64,000 bases of DNA from assembly GCF_025211055.1 (NCBI RefSeq), contig NZ_JAOARO010000059.1, forward strand, positions 1-64,000. Direction: 5' to 3'. The notes below the pieces were generated by a model. It had not been told where the DNA came from, made no database searches, and saw only the letters and a program-made list of their open reading frames with translations. This document shows, in pieces, positions 8,086 through 17,019 of this stretch; position 1 is the first letter of the stretch; every line of letters begins with the position of its first letter. This DNA is from Vallitalea sp. GTDB taxonomy: Bacteria > Bacillota > Clostridia > Lachnospirales > Vallitaleaceae. Both the position numbers and the translations under genes were made by a program.

Positions 8086-8718
8086 ATGATACAAAAGAAA
8101 ATATCAACAGCGGTAATTAAAAGATTACCAAAATACTACAGATACTTAGGAGACTTATTGGAAAAGGATGTTGTAAGGATTTCTTCTAAAGAGTTAAGTA
8201 ACAGAATGGGTGTAACGGCTTCACAGATAAGACAAGATTTAAATAATTTTGGGGGTTTTGGTCAACAAGGTTACGGCTATAATGTCGAATATTTATATAA
8301 CGCTATAGGTAAGATACTTGGTCTTGAGAATAAATATAATACGATTATTGTTGGAGCAGGAAACTTGGGTCAAGCACTTGCTAATTATACTAATTTTGAT
8401 AAAAGGGGTTTTGAAGTTAAGGGATTATTTGATGTTAACCCGAGGCTTATTGGAATAACTGTAAGAGGCATTGAGATTAAGGATTTAGATGAAATGGGAA
8501 GTTTCATTAAAGAAAATAGTATTGATTTGGCAATCCTAACATTACCTAAGCAAAAAGCACCAAAAGTTGCTAATGATTTAGTGAGTTATGGTATAAAAGG
8601 AATATGGAATTTTGCTCCTATCGACCTAAAATTATCTAATAAAAATGTTATAATTGAAAATGTGCATCTGTTGGATAGTCTAATGACTCTATCATATAAT
8701 ATCAAAGAGAGAATATAA
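8086..8718 (+). CDS. rex: Redox-sensing transcriptional repressor Rex
   Basis: Binds DNA when NAD+ is high and releases it when NADH rises, controlling fermentation and respiration genes. The N-terminal winged helix (about residues 1-75) includes SSKELSNRMGVTASQIRQDL and the characteristic FGGFGQQGYGYNVEYL segment. The C-terminal Rossmann domain has GAGNLGQAL and an FDVNPRLIG acidic turn. I chose ATG 8086 (210 residues) because GGGGA lies 8 nt upstream; an in-frame TTG at 8071 has its Shine-Dalgarno directly adjacent and is less likely. It is monocistronic, between a consensus promoter and a terminator. The upstream region carries the TCA-type palindrome at 7892. Confidence 0.95.
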   Translation: MIQKKISTAVIKRLPKYYRYLGDLLEKDVVRISSKELSNRMGVTASQIRQDLNNFGGFGQQGYGYNVEYLYNAIGKILGLENKYNTIIVGAGNLGQALANYTNFDKRGFEVKGLFDVNPRLIGITVRGIEIKDLDEMGSFIKENSIDLAILTLPKQKAPKVANDLVSYGIKGIWNFAPIDLKLSNKNVIIENVHLLDSLMTLSYNIKERI

Positions 8719-8770
8719 ATAAGAGTCTATAGTTTGTGTTTTAGAATGAATAACTATTCTTAGAGGTATT

Positions 8771-8802
8771 AGGTACTCATATATATGGGTACCTTTTAAT
8801 TA
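8771..8802 (+). terminator. Terminator after rex
   Basis: AGGTACTCAT (8771-8780) pairs with ATGGGTACCT (8785-8794), including one G-U pair, followed by TTTTAATTA. Confidence 0.7.
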
Positions 8803-8915
8803 TATTGTGCTATAGAATATAATAGTTTATTACGATATAATTAATATAGAAAATTTTTATTATATTACTAAGCAGGTATAAATTAAGTACATATAAATAA
8901 TGAGGACGTGAAAGC

Positions 8916-9530
8916 ATGTTTTTTTCAAAGAAAAATGTAGAGAAACCAATTAATATAGAAAAAAGAGTACATATATTAACATTGGATAATAGATGGCATG
9001 AGCTATTTAATAATAATAAAAAACCAAAAAAGATAGTTGAACTTGAAAAAAAGCTTAATAAGCTTCTTGGTGAACAAGGACAACTTACTAATGATATAAA
9101 AGAATATACTTTACTTAAAAAGAAAATGATGGTTGATATAGTTGATAATATGAAAGAAGCCATAGAAGATGAAGATGATAAAGCAATAGGAGAAATGGAA
9201 AAAAGCAAGAAATATATTAATGACATAAAAATAAAGATGGATAAGATGGAATCAAGAATGGAGAATATGCCAAAAGAGATTCAAACAACTAACAAAGAAT
9301 TACTAGAATATACCATGCAAGATTGTTATATGCGAATGTTTAATACTAAGAATGAATTAGATGAATTAAATGAATGGGTTGAAAAAGTTAGGGCAGAATT
9401 AAAAGAAAAAGCTGTCAAACAGACAGAAGCGAAGGAAGAATATGATATGATGTATTCTTATATGCATGATCTAGTAGGATATGAAATTATTGAATTATAT
9501 GATAAAAAATATCTGGGAGGAAGTAAATGA
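8916..9530 (+). CDS. Coiled-coil hypothetical protein upstream of acpS
   Basis: 204 residues, very rich in Lys, Glu and Met, with almost continuous heptad-like helices from about residue 40 to 185. No signal peptide or membrane segment is visible, so it is probably cytoplasmic. The N-terminus contains a short hydrophobic/aromatic patch (ILTLDNRWHELFNN), and the C-terminus ends DLVGYEIIELYDKKY. Its stop overlaps the acpS start (ATGA), so the two are translationally coupled. I do not recognise the family. The coupling to holo-ACP synthase may be only operon structure; no function is assigned. Confidence 0.75.
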   Translation: MFFSKKNVEKPINIEKRVHILTLDNRWHELFNNNKKPKKIVELEKKLNKLLGEQGQLTNDIKEYTLLKKKMMVDIVDNMKEAIEDEDDKAIGEMEKSKKYINDIKIKMDKMESRMENMPKEIQTTNKELLEYTMQDCYMRMFNTKNELDELNEWVEKVRAELKEKAVKQTEAKEEYDMMYSYMHDLVGYEIIELYDKKYLGGSK

Positions 9531-9892
9531 TAAAAGGAATAGGTAATGATATTATTGAAGTGAGTAGAATAGAAAAGGCCGTTCTCAATAAAAGATTCCT
9601 AGAAAAATATTTTACATCCAACGAGAATAAATTATTTGAAACAAAAAATTATAGAGGCGAAACAATAGCTGGCAATTTTGCTGTCAAAGAAGCAGTCTCT
9701 AAGGTTCTTGGGACAGGGTTTTTACATTTTACTCCTATTGATATTGAGGTTTTACGTAATGATAAAGGTAAACCCTATGTAGTTTTATATAACGGAGCTA
9801 AGGATTTGGCGAGACAACTTGATATTTCTACGATACATGTATCAATATCACATTCTAGGGATAATGTAACAGCTATTGCATTAGGGGAGTAA
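9527..9892 (+). CDS. acpS: Holo-[acyl-carrier-protein] synthase
   Basis: Transfers 4'-phosphopantetheine from CoA to the serine of apo-ACP, activating fatty acid synthesis. 121 residues, the standard AcpS length. The N-terminal motif GIGNDIIEVSRIE contains metal ligand D8, and NFAVKEAVSKVLGTG contains E55, the second ligand and catalytic region. A later HVSISHSRDN motif is also typical. ATG overlaps the stop of the upstream coiled-coil gene, with GGAGG upstream. The next gene (nnrD-nnrE fusion) starts 25 nt later, an acpS-nnr arrangement common in Firmicutes. Confidence 0.96.
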   Translation: MIKGIGNDIIEVSRIEKAVLNKRFLEKYFTSNENKLFETKNYRGETIAGNFAVKEAVSKVLGTGFLHFTPIDIEVLRNDKGKPYVVLYNGAKDLARQLDISTIHVSISHSRDNVTAIALGE

Positions 9893-9917
9893 CTTAGTTA
9901 AAAAGGAGAGAGTTGAG

Positions 9918-11462
9918 TTGAAGGTTGTCAAAAGTTATGAAATGAAGGAAATTGATAGGTATGCTATTGAAGAGATAGGTATACCTGGTATTGTTTTAAT
10001 GGAGAATGCAGCAATGTCTGTAGTGAGCGAAACTATACAGTTACTGAAGGGGAGCAATAATGTTGTTATTTGCTGTGGTACAGGAAATAATGGCGGAGAC
10101 GGATTTGCAATAGGTAGAATACTTAGCTGTAATAATATAAAGGTCTCTATAATCATAATAGGTGATTCTAGCAAAATCACTGGTGATGCCAAAATAAACT
10201 ATGATATAGCTAGACAATTGAATATTAATATACATGAATTAAATGATGAGAGACAGATGACAGAGTTAAAAAATATAGTTAGTGATTGTGATGTTATATA
10301 CGATGCTATTTTTGGGACTGGTCTATGTAGAGAGATAACAGGAAAATATTTAGAAGCTATCAATATCATTAATAGAGCTAATGCTTATAGAATAGCTATT
10401 GATATACCTTCTGGAGTGAATGCTGATGATGGTAAGATTCTAGGGAATTCAGTGTGTGCTGATAAGACAATTACATTCTGTCTGCCTAAGGTGGGTTTGC
10501 TTTTGTATCCAGGAGCTAACTATGTTGGTGATCTGGTTGTTGCAGATATAGGTATACCTAATATATCTATCGATAGAATTAATTCTTATACCACAATAAT
10601 GGATGATAATCTAGCAAAATATTTTATGCCTAATAGAGTAAATATGTCTCATAAGGGTTCTTATGGGAAAGTCTTAGTTATTGCAGGTACCAGTAAGATG
10701 ACAGGGGCAGCCGTTTTGACATCTCTGTCGGCTTATCGTACAGGAACAGGATTAGTCAAGGTATTTATTGAAGAGTCTGTATCTAGTGTAATTACGACAA
10801 AAGTTCCAGAAGCAGTTATTGAGACATATAGTAGGGATAATAATAATATATCTAATGAAGACAAAGATAAACTATTAGAAATGCTTGGGTGGGCTGATAC
10901 AATTGCTATAGGACCAGGTCTTGGGAATGACAATATTACAAGAGAGATACTTGAAATTGTAATTAGTAATTTTAATAAGACCATTGTTGTTGATGCTGAT
11001 GGAATTAACGCATTATCAAAAGATAAAGAGATATTGAATAATCGAAAATGTGAGATAATAATTACTCCACATCTTGGTGAGATGTCAAGGCTTACTGATT
11101 ATGATATTGATAAGATTACAAATAATACAATAAGTGTTGCAGTAGAACTTAGTAAGACCTATAAGATTACATGTGTCTTAAAAAGTGCTAGAACCATAAT
11201 TTCTTCTCCTAATGGGATGGTTAATATTAATATATATGGTAATTCAGGAATGGCAACAGCTGGTTCAGGAGACGTTTTGACAGGTGTTATTGTATCATTG
11301 TTAGGGCAAGGATTAAATGCTTCAGATGCGGCAATATTAGGTGTCTATATCCATAGTAAAGCTGGTGATAAGGCTAAAGATGATAAAGGAGAACATGGGC
11401 TTATCGCTAATGATATAATATGTAATATACCTTATGTAATTAAATCAAGTCTTAATGAATAA
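9918..11462 (+). CDS. nnr: Bifunctional NAD(P)HX epimerase / ADP-dependent dehydratase
   Basis: Repairs hydrated NAD(P)H: the N-terminal YjeF_N domain (about residues 1-215) epimerises R-NAD(P)HX, and the C-terminal ribokinase-like NnrD domain (about 235-505) dehydrates the S form using ADP. Epimerase signature: CCGTGNNGGDGFAIGR and the acid/base aspartate in YDAIFGTGL. Dehydratase signatures: HKGSYGKVLVIAGTSKMTGA, AIGPGLG, VVDADGINAL, TPHLGEMSRL and the AGSGDVLTG phosphate loop. The 514-residue length is standard for the fused protein. I use TTG 9918 with AAGGAGAG 7 nt upstream. It is co-transcribed with acpS and followed by a weak terminator. Confidence 0.95.
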   Translation: MKVVKSYEMKEIDRYAIEEIGIPGIVLMENAAMSVVSETIQLLKGSNNVVICCGTGNNGGDGFAIGRILSCNNIKVSIIIIGDSSKITGDAKINYDIARQLNINIHELNDERQMTELKNIVSDCDVIYDAIFGTGLCREITGKYLEAINIINRANAYRIAIDIPSGVNADDGKILGNSVCADKTITFCLPKVGLLLYPGANYVGDLVVADIGIPNISIDRINSYTTIMDDNLAKYFMPNRVNMSHKGSYGKVLVIAGTSKMTGAAVLTSLSAYRTGTGLVKVFIEESVSSVITTKVPEAVIETYSRDNNNISNEDKDKLLEMLGWADTIAIGPGLGNDNITREILEIVISNFNKTIVVDADGINALSKDKEILNNRKCEIIITPHLGEMSRLTDYDIDKITNNTISVAVELSKTYKITCVLKSARTIISSPNGMVNINIYGNSGMATAGSGDVLTGVIVSLLGQGLNASDAAILGVYIHSKAGDKAKDDKGEHGLIANDIICNIPYVIKSSLNE

Positions 11463-11489
11463 TAATATAATATATAAGTTTTTATAATA

Positions 11490-11529
11490 AGTTAGGAAAG
11501 TAATTATACTATCCTAACTATATTTTTAT
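11490..11529 (+). terminator. Probable terminator after nnr
   Basis: AGTTAGGA (11490-11497) and TCCTAACT (11512-11519) form an 8-bp stem with a 14-nt loop, followed by ATATTTTTATT. The U-tract is interrupted, so efficiency is uncertain. Confidence 0.55.
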
Positions 11530-11679
11530 TATTTGAAACTATAAGGGCAACACTACTGGCTTAAAATTACAATAAGTAGTATAATATTAGTGTTTAAAGA
11601 AAATATTATTGATTGAAATGGGATAGATGTTTAAGTTCAATATATATATAATGTTTAATATATGGAGGAAAGTGAGAGA

Positions 11680-12837
11680 ATGTACGAAAGAGTATATGCC
11701 CGTATAGACTTGGATGCAATAATACATAATATAACTAATTTCAAGAATAGAATATCATCAAACAGTACATTAATGCCTGTTGTGAAAGCAGATGGTTATG
11801 GTCATGGTGCGGTTCCTATCTCAAAAGAATTAATTAATTGTGGAATTGACAGATTTGCTGTTGCGACTATAGAAGAAGGTATTAGTCTAAGGAAAAATGG
11901 TATTGATAAAAGAATACTGATTCTAGGATATACTCCAGTTGATTTAGCTGATAAACTGGTTGAATACGATTTAATTCAGACTGTATATAATTATACAGCA
12001 GCTAAAAACATATCAGATATAGCTTATAAAGCTGGTAAAATAGGTAGAGTACATATAAAATTGGATACTGGAATGGGTAGAATAGGTTTTATCCCTAATG
12101 ATGAATCTGTTAGTATAATCAAAGATATATATAATTTGCCTAATATTAAGATTGAAGGTATCTATACTCATTTATCTAAAGCAGATGAATTAGATAAGAC
12201 TTTTACTAATAATCAATTAAAGATTTATAATGAGTTTATTAGAAAATTAGAGAGTAATGGTATCTATATACCTATTAAACATGTAGCTAATAGTGCAGGA
12301 ATAATTGACTTGGATAGTACACATTTGGATTTGGTGAGACTTGGTATATCATTATATGGATTATATCCATCTAATGAGGTAATTAAGGATAATGTAAAAT
12401 TACAGCCGGTTTTATCACTAATCAGTCATATTATACATATAAAAGAAGTAGAGAAAGGTACTCCTATCGGTTATGGGGGAACATATACAACAAAGAGGAA
12501 GTCAAAAATAGCAACTATTCCAGTTGGCTATGGAGATGGATATGATAGGCTGTTATCTTCCAAAGGTAGAGTATTAATTGGTGGGCAATATGCCAAAATA
12601 TTGGGTAGAATATGTATGGATCAATTTATGGTAGATATTACAGATATAACGGATGTGAAAGATTTTGATGAAGTAGTTTTAATCGGTAAGCAGGGACATA
12701 ATGAAATTACCGCCGATGATATTGCTAAGATAAAAGGTACAATAAATTATGAAGTTGTATGTCAGTTAGGTAAAAGAATACCAAGAGTGTATTATAAGGA
12801 TAATAAATATATGTATTCTATTGATTATTTTGATTAG
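11680..12837 (+). CDS. alr: Alanine racemase
   Basis: PLP enzyme that interconverts L- and D-alanine for peptidoglycan. The PLP lysine is K36 in VVKADGYGHGA. The catalytic tyrosine region GYGGTYTTKR and a downstream PVGYGDGYDR motif are intact, as is CMDQFMVDIT. I chose ATG 11680 (385 residues) because GGAGGAA lies 9 nt before it; an in-frame ATG at 11662 overlaps that Shine-Dalgarno. The toxin gene ndoA follows, as in Bacillus, but the intervening antitoxin gene found there is not visible here. Confidence 0.96.
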   Translation: MYERVYARIDLDAIIHNITNFKNRISSNSTLMPVVKADGYGHGAVPISKELINCGIDRFAVATIEEGISLRKNGIDKRILILGYTPVDLADKLVEYDLIQTVYNYTAAKNISDIAYKAGKIGRVHIKLDTGMGRIGFIPNDESVSIIKDIYNLPNIKIEGIYTHLSKADELDKTFTNNQLKIYNEFIRKLESNGIYIPIKHVANSAGIIDLDSTHLDLVRLGISLYGLYPSNEVIKDNVKLQPVLSLISHIIHIKEVEKGTPIGYGGTYTTKRKSKIATIPVGYGDGYDRLLSSKGRVLIGGQYAKILGRICMDQFMVDITDITDVKDFDEVVLIGKQGHNEITADDIAKIKGTINYEVVCQLGKRIPRVYYKDNKYMYSIDYFD

Positions 12838-13100
12838 ACACTTGGCTGTTAATTATATTCCGTTAAATAATATTAAAATTTTCTTATTAATGTATATTAA
12901 TTTAATTATTGGTGATAATGGTAATATAAGAAAATAGGAGTTGAACTTTTACATAAAGTACGATCTATATAATTAAAATATATATTAAGAACGTATACTG
13001 AACTGCAAAAATACACATATAGATAAATTATTATAGAGATGTGTTATTAGTTGAAAGTGAGGTTAAGAAGTTCAGCAAGATTTAGCGGAGAGTGAGTAAT

Positions 13101-13448
13101 GTGGTAGTAAAACGTGGGGATGTATTTTATGCAGACTTAAGACCAGTAATTGGTTCTGAACAAGGTGGTATACGTCCAGTACTTATCATTCAAAATGATG
13201 TAGGAAATAAATATAGTCCAACAGTAATATGTTCAGCAATAACATCGCAAATAAATAAGGCTAAGCTTCCAACTCATGTTGAAATCGAGGCAAAGAAATA
13301 TGATTTAGTAAAAGACTCGGTTGTTTTGTTGGAACAAATTAGAACTATTGACAAAAAAAGATTAAAAGAAAAAGTGTGTCATTTAGAAGATAAGGTGATG
13401 GAAAAAGTAGATAAAGCTTTAGTAGTTAGTTTTGGCGTTGATACATAG
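13101..13448 (+). CDS. ndoA: MazF-family endoribonuclease toxin (EndoA/NdoA)
   Basis: Sequence-specific mRNA endonuclease of the MazF/PemK family; Bacillus EndoA cuts at UACAU. The product closely follows that family: [27 protein letters not shown] (catalytic Arg), a Thr/Ser-rich CSAITSQ strand, LPTHVEI and [13 protein letters not shown]. Start GTG 13101 gives 115 residues beginning MVVKRGD, with GGAG 10 nt upstream; GTG 13092 is in frame but too close to the Shine-Dalgarno. It lies 263 nt after alr. In relatives a roughly 90-codon ribbon-helix-helix antitoxin gene fills this gap. Here the gap is stop-rich in all plus frames and holds at most a 14-codon frame, so the toxin looks solitary. Confidence 0.93.
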   Translation: MVVKRGDVFYADLRPVIGSEQGGIRPVLIIQNDVGNKYSPTVICSAITSQINKAKLPTHVEIEAKKYDLVKDSVVLLEQIRTIDKKRLKEKVCHLEDKVMEKVDKALVVSFGVDT

Positions 13449-13453
13449 TTAAG

Positions 13454-13480
13454 AGACTTCCGAAAGGAAGTCTTAATTAT
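13454..13480 (+). terminator. Terminator after ndoA
   Basis: AGACTTCC (13454-13461) and GGAAGTCT (13466-13473) pair around a GAAA tetraloop, followed by TAATTATTTG. The U-run is weak but the hairpin is strong. About 245 bp of AT-rich DNA without a supported gene separates it from the AEC transporter. Confidence 0.6.
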
Positions 13481-13726
13481 TTGCAATTTTATAATATAAG
13501 TTTATTTGAGTTTCTTATTATTGCGAGTAAGTCAGAAAAATATTTTGCTTTAACTTGTATTCAGTATGACACAAAAATTATTATTCTAAATTTGTATAAT
13601 AATTGGCTATGTAGATTTTGTGAAAATAAAAATTGTAAATCAAATATATCTCTTGCGTTTTTTGGGGATTTGTATATAATGATAGATAATGAATATAGCA
13701 AATATAATTTGACGAAAGGGTACATC

Positions 13727-14650
13727 ATGGATTTTAATGCAATTATTAATCAAATATTAGTACTGTTTATTGTGCTTTTTTTAGGTTTTTTTATAAGAAA
13801 GATAGATATAATTGATGAACATGCAAGTAAGAAAATTGCTAGTCTTGTTGTTAAGGTAACAGCACCATGTCTTATCATCAATTCGATGATGAAGAAGACG
13901 GAGCTTGGTAATAGAGAGATATTGGAAATGCTTAGTTTATCAATTGCGGTGTACATATGTATGTTTATCATGACTTTTATAATACCTAAATTATTGAAGG
14001 TAGAAAAAAATAATATTGGTGTATATAGATTTATGATTATGTTTTCAAATGTTGGGTTTATGGGATTCCCAGTTATTGAATCCATTTTTGGCAAAGAAGC
14101 TGTGTTCTATGGTGCAATATATAATTTACCGTTTTACGCACTTGTATATACTCTGGGTATATATTTAATTTCTATGGATAATAAAAAGAATATAAAGTTT
14201 AAGATAAAGGATATTTTTAACCCAGGAGTATGTGCTGTAATAATTGGATTGATTATTTTTTCCTTTAAATTAACATTGCCTTATGTTGCGACCAAGACTA
14301 TTGATATGATTTCTAGTCTTACAACACCATTATCCATGATTGTTATAGGAGCATCATTAGCTGGTATTAAGATAAAAAATATATTTTCAAATACTAAACT
14401 ATATATTTACAGTTTTCTAAAACTATTAGTTTTTCCAATTATAATCTTAATTATCGTAAGACAATTAGGGTTTAATGAGATTATGACTGGTGTACCAGTT
14501 ATAATTACAGGAATGCCTGTTGCTGCGAATGCGGTAATTTTGAGTAAGGAATATGATGGTAATGATATACTTGCATCGGAAGGTGTGTTTATAAGTACCA
14601 TGCTATCAATAATAACTATTCCGATATTAGTGTTTCTATTAAGTAATTAA
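13727..14650 (+). CDS. AEC-family (auxin efflux carrier) transporter
   Basis: Integral membrane carrier of the AEC family; bacterial members export or exchange organic acids such as malate, malonate or citrate. The 307-residue protein has about ten hydrophobic segments in the usual 5+5 repeat and the family hallmarks ITAPCLI-like (KVTAPCLIINSM) and FSNVGFMGFPV in the first half. I start at ATG 13727, with AAAGG upstream, rather than at the longer frame from 13481, whose extra 82 residues resemble translated intergenic DNA. Substrate cannot be read from sequence. It is followed 34 nt later by a MATE exporter, probably in one transcript. Confidence 0.85.
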   Translation: MDFNAIINQILVLFIVLFLGFFIRKIDIIDEHASKKIASLVVKVTAPCLIINSMMKKTELGNREILEMLSLSIAVYICMFIMTFIIPKLLKVEKNNIGVYRFMIMFSNVGFMGFPVIESIFGKEAVFYGAIYNLPFYALVYTLGIYLISMDNKKNIKFKIKDIFNPGVCAVIIGLIIFSFKLTLPYVATKTIDMISSLTTPLSMIVIGASLAGIKIKNIFSNTKLYIYSFLKLLVFPIIILIIVRQLGFNEIMTGVPVIITGMPVAANAVILSKEYDGNDILASEGVFISTMLSIITIPILVFLLSN

Positions 14651-14684
14651 GCTGAAATTAATAATTATAGAGGTGATTAGTAAA

Positions 14685-16043
14685 ATGGTTAACCGTATTA
14701 TAAAAAATGATAAAAAGTTTTATTCAAAATTATTTGCAATAGGTCTTCCTATTGCTTTTCAAAACTTGATAACGTCCGCACTTAATATGATTGATGTATT
14801 TATGATAAGTTCTTTAGGAGTTACTGCTGTTGCAGCAGTTGGTGGTGCCAACAAACTATACTTTTTACTAAATTTATTCCTATTTGGAACCAGTAGTGGT
14901 ACTGGTATTTTTTCTGCCCAATATTGGGGGAAAAAGGATGTTAAGAATATTAAGAGAATATTAGGATTATGTTTAATAATAAGTGTTTCAGGGGGAGCAT
15001 TATTTTCAATAGCAGCAATATTCTTTCCTAAGTTCGTTATGCACATATTTTCTACAGAGGAAGAAGTTATTATAGAAGGTATTAAATACTTAAGAATTAT
15101 TGGTTTTAGTTATTGTTTCACAGCTATATCATTTGCATATATATTTGTGCTAAGAGGAATGAATCAAGTTAAAATGCCTATGATTATAACTATTATTAGT
15201 ATTTGTATTAATACATTTTTAAACTGGGTATTAATATATGGTAATCTAGGAGTTGAACCTCTAGGAGTAAAAGGTGCGGCTATTGCAACATTAATTGCAA
15301 GAACAGTAGAATGTTCCCTATTAATTACTAGTGTTTATGTACTGAAATTACCTATTGCAGGTAAGATTAAAGAGTTATTTGATATTAGTAAAAGTTTTGT
15401 CTCAAAATATTTATATACAGTTTTACCAGTTATGTGTAATGAAGTTATGTGGTCACTTGGGGTTGCTACTTATTCTTTTGTGTATGGAAGAATGGGTGAG
15501 GATGTCATGGCAACTATGACTCTGAATCAGACTATTGAACAATTATTTATGGTCATGTTCTTTGGAATATCTAGTGCTTGTGCTGTGATATTAGGTAACG
15601 AAATAGGTAATAATAAGACCCAAAGAGCATTTGAGTACAGTAAAAAATTCATTAAGATAACTGTCATAACTGCTGTTTGTATGAGTTTACTTATTATAGG
15701 TGCTTCAGGTTTTGTAGTAAATCTTTTTGACGACCTGACAGATGTGGTTAGGTATAATTCCAGACTATGTTTAATTGTATTTGGGTTATTTGTACCATTT
15801 AAAGCCTTGAATCTAATACTAGTCATTGGAGTTCTAAGAAGTGGTGGAGATACTAGGTTTACTATGATTTTAGATATGTGTGGTGTATGGTTAATAGGGG
15901 TACCATTAGCTTTCTTAAGCGGATTAGTATTAAAATGGGATATTCAATTTGTTTATGCATGTATATTATCAGAGGAATTTTTCAAGATGACATTTGCATT
16001 GAAACGTATGTATTCTAAAAAGTGGTTGAATAATCTTGTTTAA
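14685..16043 (+). CDS. MATE-family efflux transporter
   Basis: Cation-coupled multidrug/metabolite exporter with 12 predicted membrane segments in two repeats. Features include an N-terminal LFAIGLPIAFQNLITSALNMIDVFMIS, followed by GVTAVAAVGGANKLYFLL, and the repeat-joining region near residue 235. The 453-residue length fits the family. ATG 14685 has AGAGGTGA 8 nt upstream; a GTG at 14673 overlaps this site. It closely follows the AEC carrier and ends at a strong terminator. MATE proteins are hard to assign to a substrate, so drug export should not be assumed. Confidence 0.9.
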   Translation: MVNRIIKNDKKFYSKLFAIGLPIAFQNLITSALNMIDVFMISSLGVTAVAAVGGANKLYFLLNLFLFGTSSGTGIFSAQYWGKKDVKNIKRILGLCLIISVSGGALFSIAAIFFPKFVMHIFSTEEEVIIEGIKYLRIIGFSYCFTAISFAYIFVLRGMNQVKMPMIITIISICINTFLNWVLIYGNLGVEPLGVKGAAIATLIARTVECSLLITSVYVLKLPIAGKIKELFDISKSFVSKYLYTVLPVMCNEVMWSLGVATYSFVYGRMGEDVMATMTLNQTIEQLFMVMFFGISSACAVILGNEIGNNKTQRAFEYSKKFIKITVITAVCMSLLIIGASGFVVNLFDDLTDVVRYNSRLCLIVFGLFVPFKALNLILVIGVLRSGGDTRFTMILDMCGVWLIGVPLAFLSGLVLKWDIQFVYACILSEEFFKMTFALKRMYSKKWLNNLV

Positions 16044-16084
16044 CAACTTTGTATAACAAACACAATTAGTAGTTAGTATATTTT

Positions 16085-16128
16085 AAAGGGAAGTTTAAAA
16101 CCATTAAACTGTTCCCTTTATTTTTTTT
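16085..16128 (+). terminator. Strong terminator after MATE transporter
   Basis: AAAGGGAA-GTTTAA (16085-16098) pairs with TTAAAC (16104-16109) and TTCCCTTT (16112-16119), followed by ATTTTTTTT. Confidence 0.9.
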
Positions 16129-16212
16129 GCAAGTTTATAATGACTTTTAATTGCATAAATTACAGTAAATAAGATAAAATATTTATTAATATTGAAATAT
16201 TTTATAAAAATA

Positions 16213-16241
16213 TTGACAATTTAGACAAATGATAATATAAT
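16213..16241 (+). promoter_or_regulatory. Perfect consensus promoter of the secreted-protein cassette
   Basis: TTGACA (16213-16218), a 17-bp spacer and TATAAT (16236-16241). It leaves an untranslated leader of about 190 nt before the ATG at 16440. That leader contains short inverted repeats (GTGCT/AGCAC near 16332-16345, AACTA/TAGTT near 16360-16380, ACTGTT/AACAGT near 16397-16414), so an RNA control element is possible but I do not recognise a known class. No gene is visible elsewhere in 16129-16439. Confidence 0.8.
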
Positions 16242-16439
16242 AACAATGAAATATTAAATGAGTAATACTTAATTAAAAACAAACCAAATATCAAATATAA
16301 AAATAAAAAATAACATAAAAAGATGTTTGGTGCTTATTAGCACTTAACATAAATGATAAACTAACCTGTACAGATAGTTTAAAAAAAATTAAAAAGTACT
16401 GTTGATAAAAAACAGTAAAAAAACGGAGGAGAATTTTAT

Positions 16440-16901
16440 ATGAAAAAAGTATTAGGAATTATTTTTTGTTTTGCATTATTATCACAAAGCGTATTTGCAA
16501 CTAGTAACTCTAGAACCGATAGTATTCCACAACTATATGGAACAATAAGATCGGATGTATGGATTCAAGCATATGCAGATTCTGACGGTACTGGACTGTT
16601 CCAAGTTACTGCTGATTACGATAGTTCAATATATACTAGACCTTCATGGATAAAAACTAAATGGGATTTTTATGCAATTGGTATATCTGCAAGTATTAAT
16701 TTTAAAGCAGGTTCAGGGTCTATTTCAGGATATGGATACACAAATAGTAGTGGCGGATATTGGAAAAACACCAATGGAGCAAGTACAGCTTGGTATAGAG
16801 GAAGAGTAGGAGCTAACGGACTTACTATATATGTTGGTTGTGAAAATACTGCTTCAGGTTATGCAGCAGGAGTACCATTTTCAACTACTGCAAGAGTATA
16901 G
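16440..16901 (+). CDS. Secreted beta-rich protein with Sec signal peptide
   Basis: The first 20 residues are a textbook Sec signal peptide (two Lys, hydrophobic core, SVFA cleavage site), giving a mature protein of about 133 residues. The mature part is rich in Gly, Ser, Thr, Tyr and Trp, with alternating polar/hydrophobic stretches (WDFYAIGISASINF, GSGSISGYGY, GYWKNTNGAS), suggesting a small beta-sandwich. It has a single cysteine. A strong promoter and CGGAGGAG site suggest high expression. It is followed by a hairpin and then a four-gene set including an ABC transporter. The arrangement recalls lactococcin-972-type bacteriocin loci, but I cannot confirm homology to that peptide. Function is unassigned; a secreted antagonist or signal is one possibility. 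Confidence 0.75.
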   Translation: MKKVLGIIFCFALLSQSVFATSNSRTDSIPQLYGTIRSDVWIQAYADSDGTGLFQVTADYDSSIYTRPSWIKTKWDFYAIGISASINFKAGSGSISGYGYTNSSGGYWKNTNGASTAWYRGRVGANGLTIYVGCENTASGYAAGVPFSTTARV

Positions 16902-16927
16902 TTAATATGTATAGTTGATAAAGATTA

Positions 16928-16975
16928 GGGCTGTTTCATTGAAACATTATAATATAATGTTTGATGAGGCAGCCC
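16928..16975 (+). terminator. Long hairpin after secreted-protein gene (GGGCTG...CAGCCC)
   Basis: GGGCTG (16928-16933) pairs with CAGCCC (16970-16975), and AAACATTAT (16942-16950) pairs with ATAATGTTT (16954-16962). No U-tract follows, so it may partially terminate or protect the upstream mRNA, allowing the secreted-protein gene to be expressed above the genes that follow. A similar GGGGCTGT...ACAGCCCC structure lies at 55046-55139. Confidence 0.5.
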
Positions 16976-17019
16976 CATGTAGTATGAATACAATAAACTA
17001 AAATTATGGGGATAATAAT

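Noticed and set aside
12838-13100. Frameshifted NdoA antitoxin remnant
   Set aside because: I compared the three plus frames with the EndoAI pattern and saw no ribbon-helix-helix fragment; the region is stop-rich.
13481-13726. N-terminal extension of the AEC transporter frame
   Set aside because: The extra 82 codons overlap the ndoA terminator and do not resemble the AEC family; ATG 13727 has a ribosome binding site and gives the normal length.
16440-16901. Direct assignment of the secreted protein as lactococcin 972
   Set aside because: The length, lack of the usual C-terminal Tyr-rich end and different transporter topology do not allow that call by eye; only the locus layout is similar.
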